Assembly (NCBI GenBank): GCA_011526365.1
Contig: WTIO01000044.1
Location: forward strand, 1-64,000
DNA length: 64,000 nucleotides
Source of the DNA: Flavobacteriales bacterium
Lineage (GTDB): Bacteria; Bacteroidota; Bacteroidia; Flavobacteriales; Flavobacteriaceae
Direction of reading: 5' to 3'
Shown: positions 40,601 to 49,685 of the stretch, piece after piece
Numbering within the stretch: the stretch's first letter is position 1
How the letters are laid out: each line of letters starts with the position of its first letter
Notes under the pieces: generated by a model
The model's input: the letters and a program-made list of their open reading frames with translations, nothing else
Told to the model about the DNA's origin: nothing
Database searches by the model: none
Program-made: the position numbers and the translations under genes

Positions 40601-40925
40601 CGTTGGTGTTTGCAATACCGGCCTGGGCACTAATGTCTTTAAATTGTAATCCTCCTAAGTTCAAATACAAACGATTGGGCTGCTGGTTGGCGGTAAAAAA
40701 GAGATCTTCTAAACCGTCATTATTGATGTCGCCTATGGCGACTCCGCCTCCGTTGTAATAATAGAGGTACTCTAAAATATTCCAATCGGGAGTGTCGGTG
40801 AGGGGGTTGGTAAAGTCAATCCCTGTCACCGCACTAGAACGCGCCTCTAGTGGGATGGGGTGTTGGTTTTGTGGCGTGCTGCACGCCCACAAAAGCACAA
40901 AAATAAATACTGCACCATACTTCAT
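37692..40925 (-). CDS. FG-GAP/VCBS repeat lipoprotein with ASPIC/UnbV domain (paralogue 1)
   Basis: Lipobox LLWAC; many DxDxDGxxD repeats (DIDNDGDLDIFV); ASPIC region GFQSASSQRLHFGLPP...LTVIWPN. Confidence 0.9.
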   Translation of the reverse strand: MKYGAVFIFVLLWACSTPQNQHPIPLEARSSAVTGIDFTNPLTDTPDWNILEYLYYYNGGGVAIGDINNDGLEDLFFTANQQPNRLYLNLGGLQFKDISAQAGIANTNDWSTGVSMEDIDNDGDLDIFVAQLGQHRGAKAHNLLYLNDGTGKFTESSKALGLDFSGYSTQGAFLDYDKDGDLDLYLLNHAVHNIRSYGTTKNRNNPAPRTGDRLYENRLNEKEAKFVDVTAASGIYSSPLGYGLAVRVTDINNDGWPDIYVGNDFHENDFIYINNKDNTFTESIADYMAHTSRFTMGVDVADLNNDAQLDLFSTDMMPYDPTILLKSGGEDTDKVDRIKKDFGFHPQLARNNFQLKKEDQTYAEVALMTNTYASDWSWSVLLADFDNDLNNDIFISNGIIKRPNDLDYIKYISTIKFADYEKSQQEQLRKEIVAEMPTLKLPNVLFKNKGAMQFSSVKEAALGAPTFSNGAAYSDLDNDGDLDLVTNNINQEATLYENTTNSGGLTVALNHKGATVKGAKAYVYAGGKQYLQELYSTKGFQSASSQRLHFGLPPTVTADSLTVIWPNQQQQTLGQLSSGFHTIAYAPSTPAPPPPVAAASFTINTLPFLYEENKYYDDVREGLIPEKLSQEGPALTFADFNNDGIEDFFVGGAKFQPANLWLGSTAGTFRVQSTPAFESDRNFEDVAATAVDIDNDGDQDLYVVSGGNDIEEGNRYLMDRLYINLGDGEFVNANITLPSTNGATVRAADYNQDGFMDLFVGSRSIPGAYGLSPDSYILKNMAGKQLQPALMFPLGMVTDAQWVDFDQDALLDLVVVGDWMPITLIKNMGDNNFENVTATFQLQNTNGLWNSVAFHDFNGDGRLDILGGNAGLNMKWKASSATPIRMYLNDFDENEQLDPVIFYTYGGEEIPFASKDKLAAQMPMIRKRFVKYKEFSKVRDINTLLGVQKDEVLAYKEITELRSMIYIATEEGYKGYALPAEAQHSTIEDIHIDPSSGKVYYVGNSKANVVELGPQMANSGGVLSSFDTATFQHQKHSSLGLPFSTIAKEIHSSNSKEFFVGTQNSYLLVLNSNNSVH

Positions 40926-40929
40926 ACTA

Positions 40930-43900
40930 TCAATATTTTACTGCAACAATAGAATCGTTATTGCGAATGACCAACAGTCCTTGCGGGCTAATTTTTAAAT
41001 CGCGGATTTCTCCTTTCACCGAGAGGCCCTTTTGTTGTTTGGAGGAACGAAAACGCAAGCTGTCGGTTTGTTCGAGGTAGGCCCCGTAGGAGGCATCATA
41101 GATTCCTACTTCGGGCTTTGCGCGGTACTGGTTGCCCCCAAGCACCAAATCCATATCTCCGTCACGGTCGAAGTCATCTGCAGCTATGGCGTATACAGGA
41201 CTTAGTTGTGCTTCTGCAGCCAGGGGGTGCAAACTAAAATTAAAATTACCTTTATTTTCCAGGACTACAGACTCTAAAAAATTCACCTCCTGAATTTGTG
41301 CCTTACGCAAAGCTGGAGGGTCAATTATTTTGGTAATGTCGGCGTCTCTGAAGGATTGATAGTCAGGAAACTTTTTCTTTAAGCCTTTCATTTGATCAAT
41401 GAGGTTGTGTCGAAGCGCATAGGGAAAATCGCGACCTGAAGTATCGGTGAAGGTAAGAATCCCTTCAACAGACCCATTTTGATCGAAATCATTGAGGTAC
41501 ATTTTAATGGGTTGGGCAGCACTAGCTCTAAACCTGGAGTTTTTTCCGTGGTTGCCCACCACTAAATCTAAGTCGCCATCACCGTCCAAATCTTTTTTCA
41601 AAAGGGCACTCCACCATCCCTTTTTGCGGTATAAGGGGTGGTCTTTTTTTAGTGTAAAAACTCCTGCTTGATTTTCATAGATGTGGATTCCCATAAATTC
41701 CCCTACCACCACCAAATCGGGATCGGTATCCTGATCCATGTCAAAAAAAGTGGCCGCAGTAATAAGTCCTAAATCTTTAAAGGCTTCTAATGTAGCGGTG
41801 TGGACTGTAAAATTCCCTTGACCGTCATTGAGTAATACATAGCCGGAGCCTGGGAGACCATAGGCACCAATTTTTAGGCGCTCGCCCACAAAAAGGTCTT
41901 GATCGCCATCTCCGTCTACATCGGCATGTGCAACAGCTCCCGTGCTAATTTTCAACGCCTGTGCAGGCAATTGTTGCGGGCTAAGTATAAATTTTCCTGC
42001 ACCATTATTGAGCAGTAAATGATCGTAAATGGCTGTAGAAAATGGTGTTACTTCTACCCCTCCCGAAGTCAAATAGACGTCTAAATAGCCGTCGTTATTG
42101 GCATCAAAAGCCAAGGCTTGAGTGTGTTCTGAGGCTTTCAGTGATTGCAGTAACGCTGTGTTGGTGTTCTTTTTTTGATAGCCTTTGGCACTCCCCCACA
42201 AAATGGTGGTAGCATAGCCTTTGGCTCCCGGAATCACTAAATCAGCATAGCCGTCAGTATTAAAGTCGGTATAGGTGGTTTTGGGGCCTTCGTTGCTACA
42301 CATATGGTAGGTAAGGCGTTCGCGGTGAAAGTCTACAAAATTGTTTTCGCGGTGGGTGTAGGGAATAGACTGTTCTGCTGTTTGGAAAATTGCAGTTGCC
42401 CCTTGTTGTTGCTGTTCCCAAGGCGCAGGATTCTTTTCAGCTTCCTTAAGGGATAATAGGGTGTTTGCTTGGACATTGCTAAGGTAGGTGTGCCCTCCGG
42501 TGGGCCATTCCACCAATACTGCTACTGTGGTGGCGTCACCCAGCCCGATATGTAGGCGGTGATCCATAGTAGACTGAAACCCACGCAGTGGTTGCTGTTC
42601 TGCATACAAAGTGGTTGTAGGAGTAAAAACAGTTACCCGTGCACCAAAGGCATTGCGGTTTTTGTCGGCCCCTTGAAATTGAATTTGTATGGCATTGCCT
42701 TTAGGAGCAGTATTTTCATACACAAAGGCAGGCATGTTTACGTTGTTTACCACTAAGTCTAAATCACCGTCATTGTCCAAGTCGCCATAGGCAGCACCGT
42801 TGGAAAAACTGGCCTCCTCTAGGCCCGAGTTGGTGTAGGGCTCAAATTGAAAGTCGCCTAAATTTCGGTAGGATTGGTTGGGTACTTTTTCGCTGGGAAT
42901 AATGTCTATTAAACGTTTGTAATCTACTTTGCTTTTTGTGACTATGGCTTTAATGACTTCCTCGTTAGAAACATATTGAAGGTAGTCCTGATCGGTAAGG
43001 TCTTGATAAATTCCATTGGCAATAAACAAATCGCGCTTGCCGTCCTGATCCATATCAAAAAACAACGCGCCCCAACTCCAGTCGGAGGCTTCTACCCCTG
43101 CAAAGCGTCCCAGTTCGCTAAACGTCCCGTTGGTGTTGTTGCGGTGGAGCATATTGCGTGTAAACTGATGTCCATACCCATTTTTTACGTTGTATTGGTA
43201 CTTGTTCCAGTCCTCAAAAGTGGTGACCGTTTTTAAACGGTTATACTCTTTGGGCAACATTTCGGTGACAAATAAATCGTTGTAGCCGTCGTTGTCCAAA
43301 TCGGCAAGATCTGCACCCATAGAGGCACCGGAAATGGAGCGCATTTGCTCTGTGAGTACTTCTTCAAAAGTACCGTTCTTTTGATTGATGTAGAGGTAAT
43401 CACGTTCGAAGAAGTCGTTGGAAATAAATAAATCTTCCCAACCATCACCGTTAACGTCTCCAACGGTTACTCCTAATCCAAAACCAATAACACTTCCATA
43501 AATACCTGCCTGTTCACTCACGTCCACAAATGTGCCGTTTTGGTTTTCCATTAATTTATCACCCCCTAAAACATCGCGCTTTGGACGCTCGTTGCGTCGT
43601 AAATCGAAAGTGCCAATGGCTTGATAGGAATTGTTGAGCAGGTATACGTCTAAATCTCCGTCCTTGTCGTAATCAAAGAAAGAGGCATGAGTGGAAAAGC
43701 CTTTGTCAGCAAGGTTATATTGTGCTGCGGCTTCTTCAAAGGTTCCATCGCCCTTGTTGATAAACAATTCATTTTGCTTGTTGTCGCCTGCGATATCACC
43801 AGAATTACAAACATAGATATCCAACCAGCCATCGGCATTGATGTCCACCATGCTTACCCCTGTAGACCAGGCTTTGGTTCCTGATACCCCGGCCTGTTGG

Positions 43901-44199
43901 GTAATATCTTCAAACTGCCAATTCCCTTTGTTGAGAAATAATTTGTTGGGCTGTTGGTTGGCAGTAAAATACACATCAATTAAACCGTCGTTGTTAACAT
44001 CACCTAAGGCCACGCCTCCACCGTTGTAATAGTTCCGGTATTTGTAAACATTAAAATCGTCGGAATAGCGGAGCATATTAGCAAACGTAATCCCAATTTG
44101 GGCATTGTCCTTTCGAACAAATTGGGTTTCTATTTGAGATGAACAGGCCCAAAAAAACAATGGAAAAAAAGCATAAAATATAGAGTAGACTTTTTTCAC
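40930..44199 (-). CDS. FG-GAP/VCBS repeat lipoprotein with ASPIC/UnbV domain (paralogue 2)
   Basis: Lipobox FFWAC; GGGVALGDVNNDGLIDVYFTANQQPNKLFLNKGNW; ASPIC region GFQSTMDHRLHIGLG...VLVEWPTGG. Confidence 0.9.
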   Translation of the reverse strand: MKKVYSIFYAFFPLFFWACSSQIETQFVRKDNAQIGITFANMLRYSDDFNVYKYRNYYNGGGVALGDVNNDGLIDVYFTANQQPNKLFLNKGNWQFEDITQQAGVSGTKAWSTGVSMVDINADGWLDIYVCNSGDIAGDNKQNELFINKGDGTFEEAAAQYNLADKGFSTHASFFDYDKDGDLDVYLLNNSYQAIGTFDLRRNERPKRDVLGGDKLMENQNGTFVDVSEQAGIYGSVIGFGLGVTVGDVNGDGWEDLFISNDFFERDYLYINQKNGTFEEVLTEQMRSISGASMGADLADLDNDGYNDLFVTEMLPKEYNRLKTVTTFEDWNKYQYNVKNGYGHQFTRNMLHRNNTNGTFSELGRFAGVEASDWSWGALFFDMDQDGKRDLFIANGIYQDLTDQDYLQYVSNEEVIKAIVTKSKVDYKRLIDIIPSEKVPNQSYRNLGDFQFEPYTNSGLEEASFSNGAAYGDLDNDGDLDLVVNNVNMPAFVYENTAPKGNAIQIQFQGADKNRNAFGARVTVFTPTTTLYAEQQPLRGFQSTMDHRLHIGLGDATTVAVLVEWPTGGHTYLSNVQANTLLSLKEAEKNPAPWEQQQQGATAIFQTAEQSIPYTHRENNFVDFHRERLTYHMCSNEGPKTTYTDFNTDGYADLVIPGAKGYATTILWGSAKGYQKKNTNTALLQSLKASEHTQALAFDANNDGYLDVYLTSGGVEVTPFSTAIYDHLLLNNGAGKFILSPQQLPAQALKISTGAVAHADVDGDGDQDLFVGERLKIGAYGLPGSGYVLLNDGQGNFTVHTATLEAFKDLGLITAATFFDMDQDTDPDLVVVGEFMGIHIYENQAGVFTLKKDHPLYRKKGWWSALLKKDLDGDGDLDLVVGNHGKNSRFRASAAQPIKMYLNDFDQNGSVEGILTFTDTSGRDFPYALRHNLIDQMKGLKKKFPDYQSFRDADITKIIDPPALRKAQIQEVNFLESVVLENKGNFNFSLHPLAAEAQLSPVYAIAADDFDRDGDMDLVLGGNQYRAKPEVGIYDASYGAYLEQTDSLRFRSSKQQKGLSVKGEIRDLKISPQGLLVIRNNDSIVAVKY

Positions 44200-44204
44200 A
44201 AATT

Positions 44205-44789
44205 TTACCTTAATTTTAGATCTTCTATGCGCACAGCTACTTGAAATTCATTAATAATAAACATTCGAATTAAACGATTACCATCAACTTTTACATAAGC
44301 TGGTGTATCTGAAACTTCAACATCTAACTTTCTGAAGTTGTTACCAGGAAACCAATTTATTAAAGTATCTTTAAGATTCTCAATTAAAACTTCGGGTTGA
44401 TATATTTCGTTCCAAGGAGCCCATCCACCATAAGAAAATTTCATATTCATCCCACTTATTTTATCTTTTTTAAATATACCGTAGAACTGCATTTCAATTC
44501 GATCTGCAACTCTTAAAGTATCTTTTGGCTGCATAATATACTGGGCATATCTCCCTTTGCCTTGAGTTATAAGCTTTTGTTTATTAAGTTCTGCGCAGCG
44601 TTCAAAAAAGAACTGTTTGTCCTGCCCTATTTCCATTCCAAAGATGAGGGTGTTGTAAAGCTCCCCTGAGCGCATTTCTTCTCGTACCCATTGATCGAAT
44701 TCTGATGTACAAGAGGCAGTAAATAGTAAAATATATAGCAATGAAAAAATACTTCCCTTATTCCAATTCATAATTCTCCAATGTTTCAT
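44205..44789 (-). CDS. small lipoprotein of unknown function between two VCBS genes
   Basis: Lipobox LFTASC; no family recognised; overlaps the upstream VCBS gene by ~31 bp, or ~14 bp if the second Met (44771) is used. Confidence 0.7.
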   Translation of the reverse strand: MKHWRIMNWNKGSIFSLLYILLFTASCTSEFDQWVREEMRSGELYNTLIFGMEIGQDKQFFFERCAELNKQKLITQGKGRYAQYIMQPKDTLRVADRIEMQFYGIFKKDKISGMNMKFSYGGWAPWNEIYQPEVLIENLKDTLINWFPGNNFRKLDVEVSDTPAYVKVDGNRLIRMFIINEFQVAVRIEDLKLR

Positions 44790-47700
44790 TATTTCGGGCT
44801 ATCAAAAGTAATTTATTCTCTTTAGTTTTCAAGGCTTTCAACTGACGAATTTGACCATTAATATTCAAGCTATTAAGAACTCCAAACATTGGAGTTCCAG
44901 CTTTAAATGACAAAGGCATGGCCCATCCCTTGGAAGCATCATAACGACCAAATTGTGGCTTCACCAAATATTGATTCCCCCCAAAATAAATTTTATATCC
45001 ATTGGCCGTTGGGTGTGCATAACTACTATACACTGGAGCATATTGAATTTCATCTGGCAAAGGGATAGCTTTAAATCCTGATGAGGTAGCCTGAAAATAT
45101 TGGGAGGACAAAGTATTAAGGTCAAACACCTTGCTGTTATTTAATTGTCCAGGGTCAAAGAGGTAGGTCATATCTGCTTGGGCATAGTTTTTAAAGTAAA
45201 CTATTTTTTTCTTTAAACTAGGCAGTTGGGAAATCAGCTCTTCTTTGTCAATAATTGGATAATACTTTGTTCCCTCCCTTTGACATATGATTTGCTCAAT
45301 TGTTCCATTATTATCAAAATCGTTAATGTACATCCTCATATTGGGTTTGAAGAAGGTGTTTTCTCCATGATTTCCTGCAACAAAATCAATACCCCCTGTA
45401 TCGATATTTGGAATTAATTCTATGCTATTCCATAGGCCAGAGGTTTTCCTCAACCCATAGCTGTCAGTGGCATCGGTTAGTATACCTTGTTGGTTAATTA
45501 AAACAGTGATGGGCATCCATTCACCTACGATTACTAGATCTGGCCAACTGTCTTGGTTGATGTCAGCCACTGCAGCATCGCGAACCATGCCGAGCTGCTT
45601 CAAAGTGGCAGGCATTGCTAAGCGAAATCTTCCTTCTCCTTCATTTAGCAAAAGGTAACTGTCAGGAGCAGGTCCATACATTTGATTTTCAAAACGTTTG
45701 CCAACAAATAGATCATCTTTTCCGTCCTTATTCACGTCAATAACCGCCACTGTAGCTGTAGCAAAATTTTTAGTGTATGGAAGTGGTTTTTTGGCAAATT
45801 TAAATGTACCCATACCAGTATTTATGTATACCCGATCGTTGAGGGCGGGATCAAATGTAGAGAAGCCTTTACCTCCACTGGCAACATATAAATCTAGATC
45901 TCCATCCTGATCTACATCAATAAATGTAGCGGCTACATCTTCAGATTTTTTATGGGTAGCAAAGGGGGTGCTTGTTGGTCTAAACGAACCATCTGGGGCA
46001 GATACAAATAGGCTCCCAGCTTGATTTTTAGCTCCTCCAATATAGAAGTCGTCTACCCCATCGGAATTTACATCCGCTACTGCCAGTGCAGGTCCCTCGT
46101 TGTTGTGCATAAAAGGCAACAAGCGCTCGTAGTTGAAATCTATCCAATAGTTCTCCTTGTGGGTAAAGTCAAAATTGGTGTTGGCTTTAAGCTCTGGCTC
46201 TTTTTGAATTGGAGGATTATAGGTAAAATTAGAGGTTTTGGGCGCTTCTAAAACAATGCGTTTGTTAGTAGCTATGTTTTGGTGTAAACTGGTTGTTCCA
46301 TTGGGCCACAAAAGAATAAGACTGTCAATTTGTTGTCGATTGCCCACCCCAAAATGTAGGGTGTTAGGTACACTGGACTGAAAACCTCTGGACGTAAATT
46401 GTTCTCTAACCGCCTGGTAAGTTCCTTGGTGCTTAATGATGGCTTTTGCACCTACAGCAAAGGTATTTTCATTGCCTTTTAGGGCAAGGGTAACACTTCT
46501 GTGTTGCAAGGTGTCTAGGGTGTTTTCATAGACAAAAGCAGGCATATTAACATTGTTAATGACCAAATCTAGATCGCCGTCATTATCTAAATCACCATAG
46601 GCATTTCCATTGCTAAAAGAGGGGGTTTCTAATCCCCACTCTGGGGTAACTTCTTTAAATTTAAATGCCCCTAAATTTTTAAAGGCAGCGTTGGGGACCG
46701 CTTTAGAAGGCATGATATCAATAAGTTCTTCAATAGGATTTTCTTCTTTTTTAATGAGGGCTTTAACGTTTTGAGTATTGGCCATATAAGAAAGGTAATC
46801 CCTATCGAGGAGGTCTTTATATATCCCGTTTGCGATAAAAATATCTTTACGGCCGTCATTGTCCATATCAAAAATTAGTGCGCCCCAGCTCCATTCGGTA
46901 GCTGCAACTCCCGACATTCTGCTGAGCTCTACAAAACCTTCTGTTCCTAAATTACGTTGCAACGCATTTCGGGGATACTGATGAAAGTAGCCGTTTTTTA
47001 CAGAAAGTTCATATTTGTCCCAGGAATCAAATTTGGTTTTTGATTTTTGCCGGGGTAAAGAACGTGGAAGCATTTCGGTTACAAACAAATCGGCATTAAG
47101 GTCGTTGTCTAGATCAGCAGCATCGGCTCCCATGGAACCCATTGAAATGGAATTAAACTGCTTTTCTAAGACTTCTTTAAATCCACTTGAAGAATTGAGA
47201 TAATAATAGTCACGTTCGAAAAAGTCGTTGGATATAAATAGATCGGGGCGTCGATCGTTGTTAAAATCACTAAGAGTGATGCCAAGTCCAAAACCAATGG
47301 CGCTGGTATAGATCCCCTGTTCTAAGGTAACATCTACAAATTTCCCGTTGCGATTTTCAAAAAGTTTATTCCCTTGATTATCCTGATCGGGAATATTTCG
47401 CTGATCTTTGATTAGGTCGTAACCTCCCACTGAACGCATAGAGTTGTTTAGTACATAACAATCTAAATCACCATCGGCATCGTAATCAAAAAAAGCTGCA
47501 TGAACAGAAAGGCCATTAACATCCAAGCCATATGTTTTGGCTTTTTCACTAAAGGTATTATCACCGTTGTTGATGAACAATTCATTGTGCCGGTTTTCAC
47601 CACCGGGTTTTCCAGATTTACATACGTAAAGGTCCAAGAGACCATCTTGGTTAATATCTACAAAAGTAGCTCCGGTTGACCACACACCACTACAAGATAC

Positions 47701-48006
47701 ACCAGCCTTGATAGTGATGTCTTCAAATTGCCAATTGCCCTTATTTAAATAAAGTTTATTGTCAACAATGTTTCCAGTGAAATAGATATCCACTAAACCA
47801 TCGTTATTAATATCACCTAATGCTACCCCACCTCCATTAAAAAAATTACGATAAGTATAGGGGTTAAAATTCTCTGTATAGGTTAGCTTATTGGAAAAAT
47901 CTATGCCTGTTTCAGTAGATTTTTTTAACTGAAATTGTTGCTCCTTAACAGCATTGCAACTAATTAAAAGTAATCCAACAAAAAGATTATAGGCCACATA
48001 CTTCAT
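44758..48006 (-). CDS. FG-GAP/VCBS repeat lipoprotein with ASPIC/UnbV domain (paralogue 3)
   Basis: Lipobox LLISC; GGGVALGDINNDGLVDIYFTGN; ASPIC region GFQSSVPNTLHFGVG...LILLWPNG. Start moved from TTG 48042 (inside a hairpin) to ATG 48006 (MKYVAYN). Confidence 0.9.
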   Translation of the reverse strand: MKYVAYNLFVGLLLISCNAVKEQQFQLKKSTETGIDFSNKLTYTENFNPYTYRNFFNGGGVALGDINNDGLVDIYFTGNIVDNKLYLNKGNWQFEDITIKAGVSCSGVWSTGATFVDINQDGLLDLYVCKSGKPGGENRHNELFINNGDNTFSEKAKTYGLDVNGLSVHAAFFDYDADGDLDCYVLNNSMRSVGGYDLIKDQRNIPDQDNQGNKLFENRNGKFVDVTLEQGIYTSAIGFGLGITLSDFNNDRRPDLFISNDFFERDYYYLNSSSGFKEVLEKQFNSISMGSMGADAADLDNDLNADLFVTEMLPRSLPRQKSKTKFDSWDKYELSVKNGYFHQYPRNALQRNLGTEGFVELSRMSGVAATEWSWGALIFDMDNDGRKDIFIANGIYKDLLDRDYLSYMANTQNVKALIKKEENPIEELIDIMPSKAVPNAAFKNLGAFKFKEVTPEWGLETPSFSNGNAYGDLDNDGDLDLVINNVNMPAFVYENTLDTLQHRSVTLALKGNENTFAVGAKAIIKHQGTYQAVREQFTSRGFQSSVPNTLHFGVGNRQQIDSLILLWPNGTTSLHQNIATNKRIVLEAPKTSNFTYNPPIQKEPELKANTNFDFTHKENYWIDFNYERLLPFMHNNEGPALAVADVNSDGVDDFYIGGAKNQAGSLFVSAPDGSFRPTSTPFATHKKSEDVAATFIDVDQDGDLDLYVASGGKGFSTFDPALNDRVYINTGMGTFKFAKKPLPYTKNFATATVAVIDVNKDGKDDLFVGKRFENQMYGPAPDSYLLLNEGEGRFRLAMPATLKQLGMVRDAAVADINQDSWPDLVIVGEWMPITVLINQQGILTDATDSYGLRKTSGLWNSIELIPNIDTGGIDFVAGNHGENTFFKPNMRMYINDFDNNGTIEQIICQREGTKYYPIIDKEELISQLPSLKKKIVYFKNYAQADMTYLFDPGQLNNSKVFDLNTLSSQYFQATSSGFKAIPLPDEIQYAPVYSSYAHPTANGYKIYFGGNQYLVKPQFGRYDASKGWAMPLSFKAGTPMFGVLNSLNINGQIRQLKALKTKENKLLLIARNNETLENYELE

Positions 48007-48021
48007 ATCCAAATAAAAAAG

Positions 48022-48057
48022 AAAAAAGGGGTTATTTTGCAAAATAACCCCTTTTTT
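48022..48057 (-). terminator. 36-bp perfect palindrome; terminator or attenuator between susD and VCBS paralogue 3
   Basis: AAAAAAGGGGTTATTTTG|CAAAATAACCCCTTTTTT, exact inverted repeat ending in a U run on the minus transcript. Confidence 0.85.
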
Positions 48058-48074
48058 TAAAAAATCTAAAAAGA

Positions 48075-49667
48075 TTAGTATCCTGGATTCTGTGTTAGAG
48101 ATCCATTACTTGCCTGAATCTGCTCAAACGGAATTGGGAATAATTCACGAGTTTCTGCAGAGGCTGGTTTTTCCCACCATGTGCCAGTAAACTTATCGAA
48201 ACGAATAAGATCTGTTCTTCGTGAAGTTTCTTGGAACATTTCTCGTCCTCTTTCAGCAAGGAACGAATCAGCAGTGATAGGAGAAAGTGGTCCAACTCCT
48301 GCACGGCTTCTTATAACATTTACATCAGGTCCAGCAAGTGACCAGTCACCAGCTGCACGTGCAAGTGCTTCAGCACGGTTAAGGTATAATTCTCCTAAAC
48401 GAACAATAACGTAGTCATTATCCATATCAGGACGTCCAAACTGCTTAAAGCTATATTTACCCATACGAGCACCTGCCTCACGAAGTGAGTTAGGCTCGAG
48501 CTCGTTAATTTGAGGAGTATAGTTCAAAGGAGGATTACCATCATCAGAAGCATAGTCTAATACTGCTGATCCACCAAAGTCTAACTGTGGGCCAGCAATA
48601 AAGCTAGCTTTTTTACGACGGTCGTTGTCATCAAAAGAATTGTAAAACTCTTCTAATGTAGCATACCCATTCCAAGGTTGGTCTTGGAAATTCCAAGTAA
48701 ATTGACTGGAATAGTGTAATGTCATTTGAGAGAAGTTCATTCCCCCGGCAGTTGCCTCGTCGTACTGAACACTCCAAATAATCTCTGGATTGTTTTCATT
48801 ATTAGGTGCAAAAATAGCTGCGAATCCTTCTAGTGAATCAGGATCTGAAGCTACTGATGGACGCTTTCCTAAATTAGGCACGCTACATCCAGTAGAACAT
48901 AAAGTGTATGGTCCATTGTCGATTACGTAACCTGCTGCTGCTGCTGCTTCATCATAACGTGCATTCCCAGTGTAAACTTCTGAGTTAAGATATATTTTAG
49001 ATAAAAGTCCTAAAGCAGCCCATCGATTAATACGATATTTATTATCGCCAACACCTAGGGGGCTTTCAGAAAGGTCCATACTTAGAACACTATCAATTCC
49101 TAAGGCAGCAAGGATTTCTGACTCTACAAAGTCAAAAACTTCACTTCTTGAAGCCTGAGGAGCATCAACTCCAGGGGATGTGATAATCTTAACGTTTCCA
49201 AAAAGATCCATTAATCTCCAATAGAAAAATGCACGTAAAACGCGTAGTTGTGCGTTTGATCCAGCATCTAGACCTGAAGCTAATAGTTCATTCACAGTAT
49301 TAATTCCTGAATACTGCTGGTTCCATGCACCATTAATAAATCCATTACTAGCAGTAAAAGTATGCTTGTGGAGTTCGATTAATACACCTCCATCATACCA
49401 GTCACCACCTTTAGCGGCAATAACAGTTTCATCAGTTACTAAGGCCTGTAGGGCAAAGTAACCACCATGGTTTGCAGTTCCAGCATTTCTAAGTGCAACA
49501 AACGCACTAGATAAAGCATCTCCGCCGCCACCAGAACCTCCAGAAGAAATTCCTTCAATATTGATGTCGGTCGTAATTTCACCTCTTAATTCCTCCTCTA
49601 GATCAGTACATGCATATACCAATAAGAGTGAAGCCACAATCGAGAAATAAATTTTATTGATTTTCAT
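48075..49667 (-). CDS. SusD/RagB-family nutrient-binding lipoprotein
   Basis: Lipobox VYAC; VRLGELYLNRAEALAR and C-terminal RTDLIRFDKF...LFPIPFEQIQASNGSLTQNPGY. Confidence 0.96.
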   Translation of the reverse strand: MKINKIYFSIVASLLLVYACTDLEEELRGEITTDINIEGISSGGSGGGGDALSSAFVALRNAGTANHGGYFALQALVTDETVIAAKGGDWYDGGVLIELHKHTFTASNGFINGAWNQQYSGINTVNELLASGLDAGSNAQLRVLRAFFYWRLMDLFGNVKIITSPGVDAPQASRSEVFDFVESEILAALGIDSVLSMDLSESPLGVGDNKYRINRWAALGLLSKIYLNSEVYTGNARYDEAAAAAGYVIDNGPYTLCSTGCSVPNLGKRPSVASDPDSLEGFAAIFAPNNENNPEIIWSVQYDEATAGGMNFSQMTLHYSSQFTWNFQDQPWNGYATLEEFYNSFDDNDRRKKASFIAGPQLDFGGSAVLDYASDDGNPPLNYTPQINELEPNSLREAGARMGKYSFKQFGRPDMDNDYVIVRLGELYLNRAEALARAAGDWSLAGPDVNVIRSRAGVGPLSPITADSFLAERGREMFQETSRRTDLIRFDKFTGTWWEKPASAETRELFPIPFEQIQASNGSLTQNPGY

Positions 49668-49685
49668 TGTTCTTAATTTTATAAA

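Noticed and set aside
37692-48042. Repetitive DxDxDG-coding DNA as a possible CRISPR or satellite array
   Set aside because: The periodicity is explained by FG-GAP/VCBS calcium-binding repeats in three protein-coding genes; repeats are degenerate at DNA level.
48006-48042. 12-residue N-terminal extension of VCBS paralogue 3 (MQNNPFFLFYLD)
   Set aside because: It starts at TTG within the terminator-like palindrome and would precede the lipoprotein signal; ATG 48006 is preferred.
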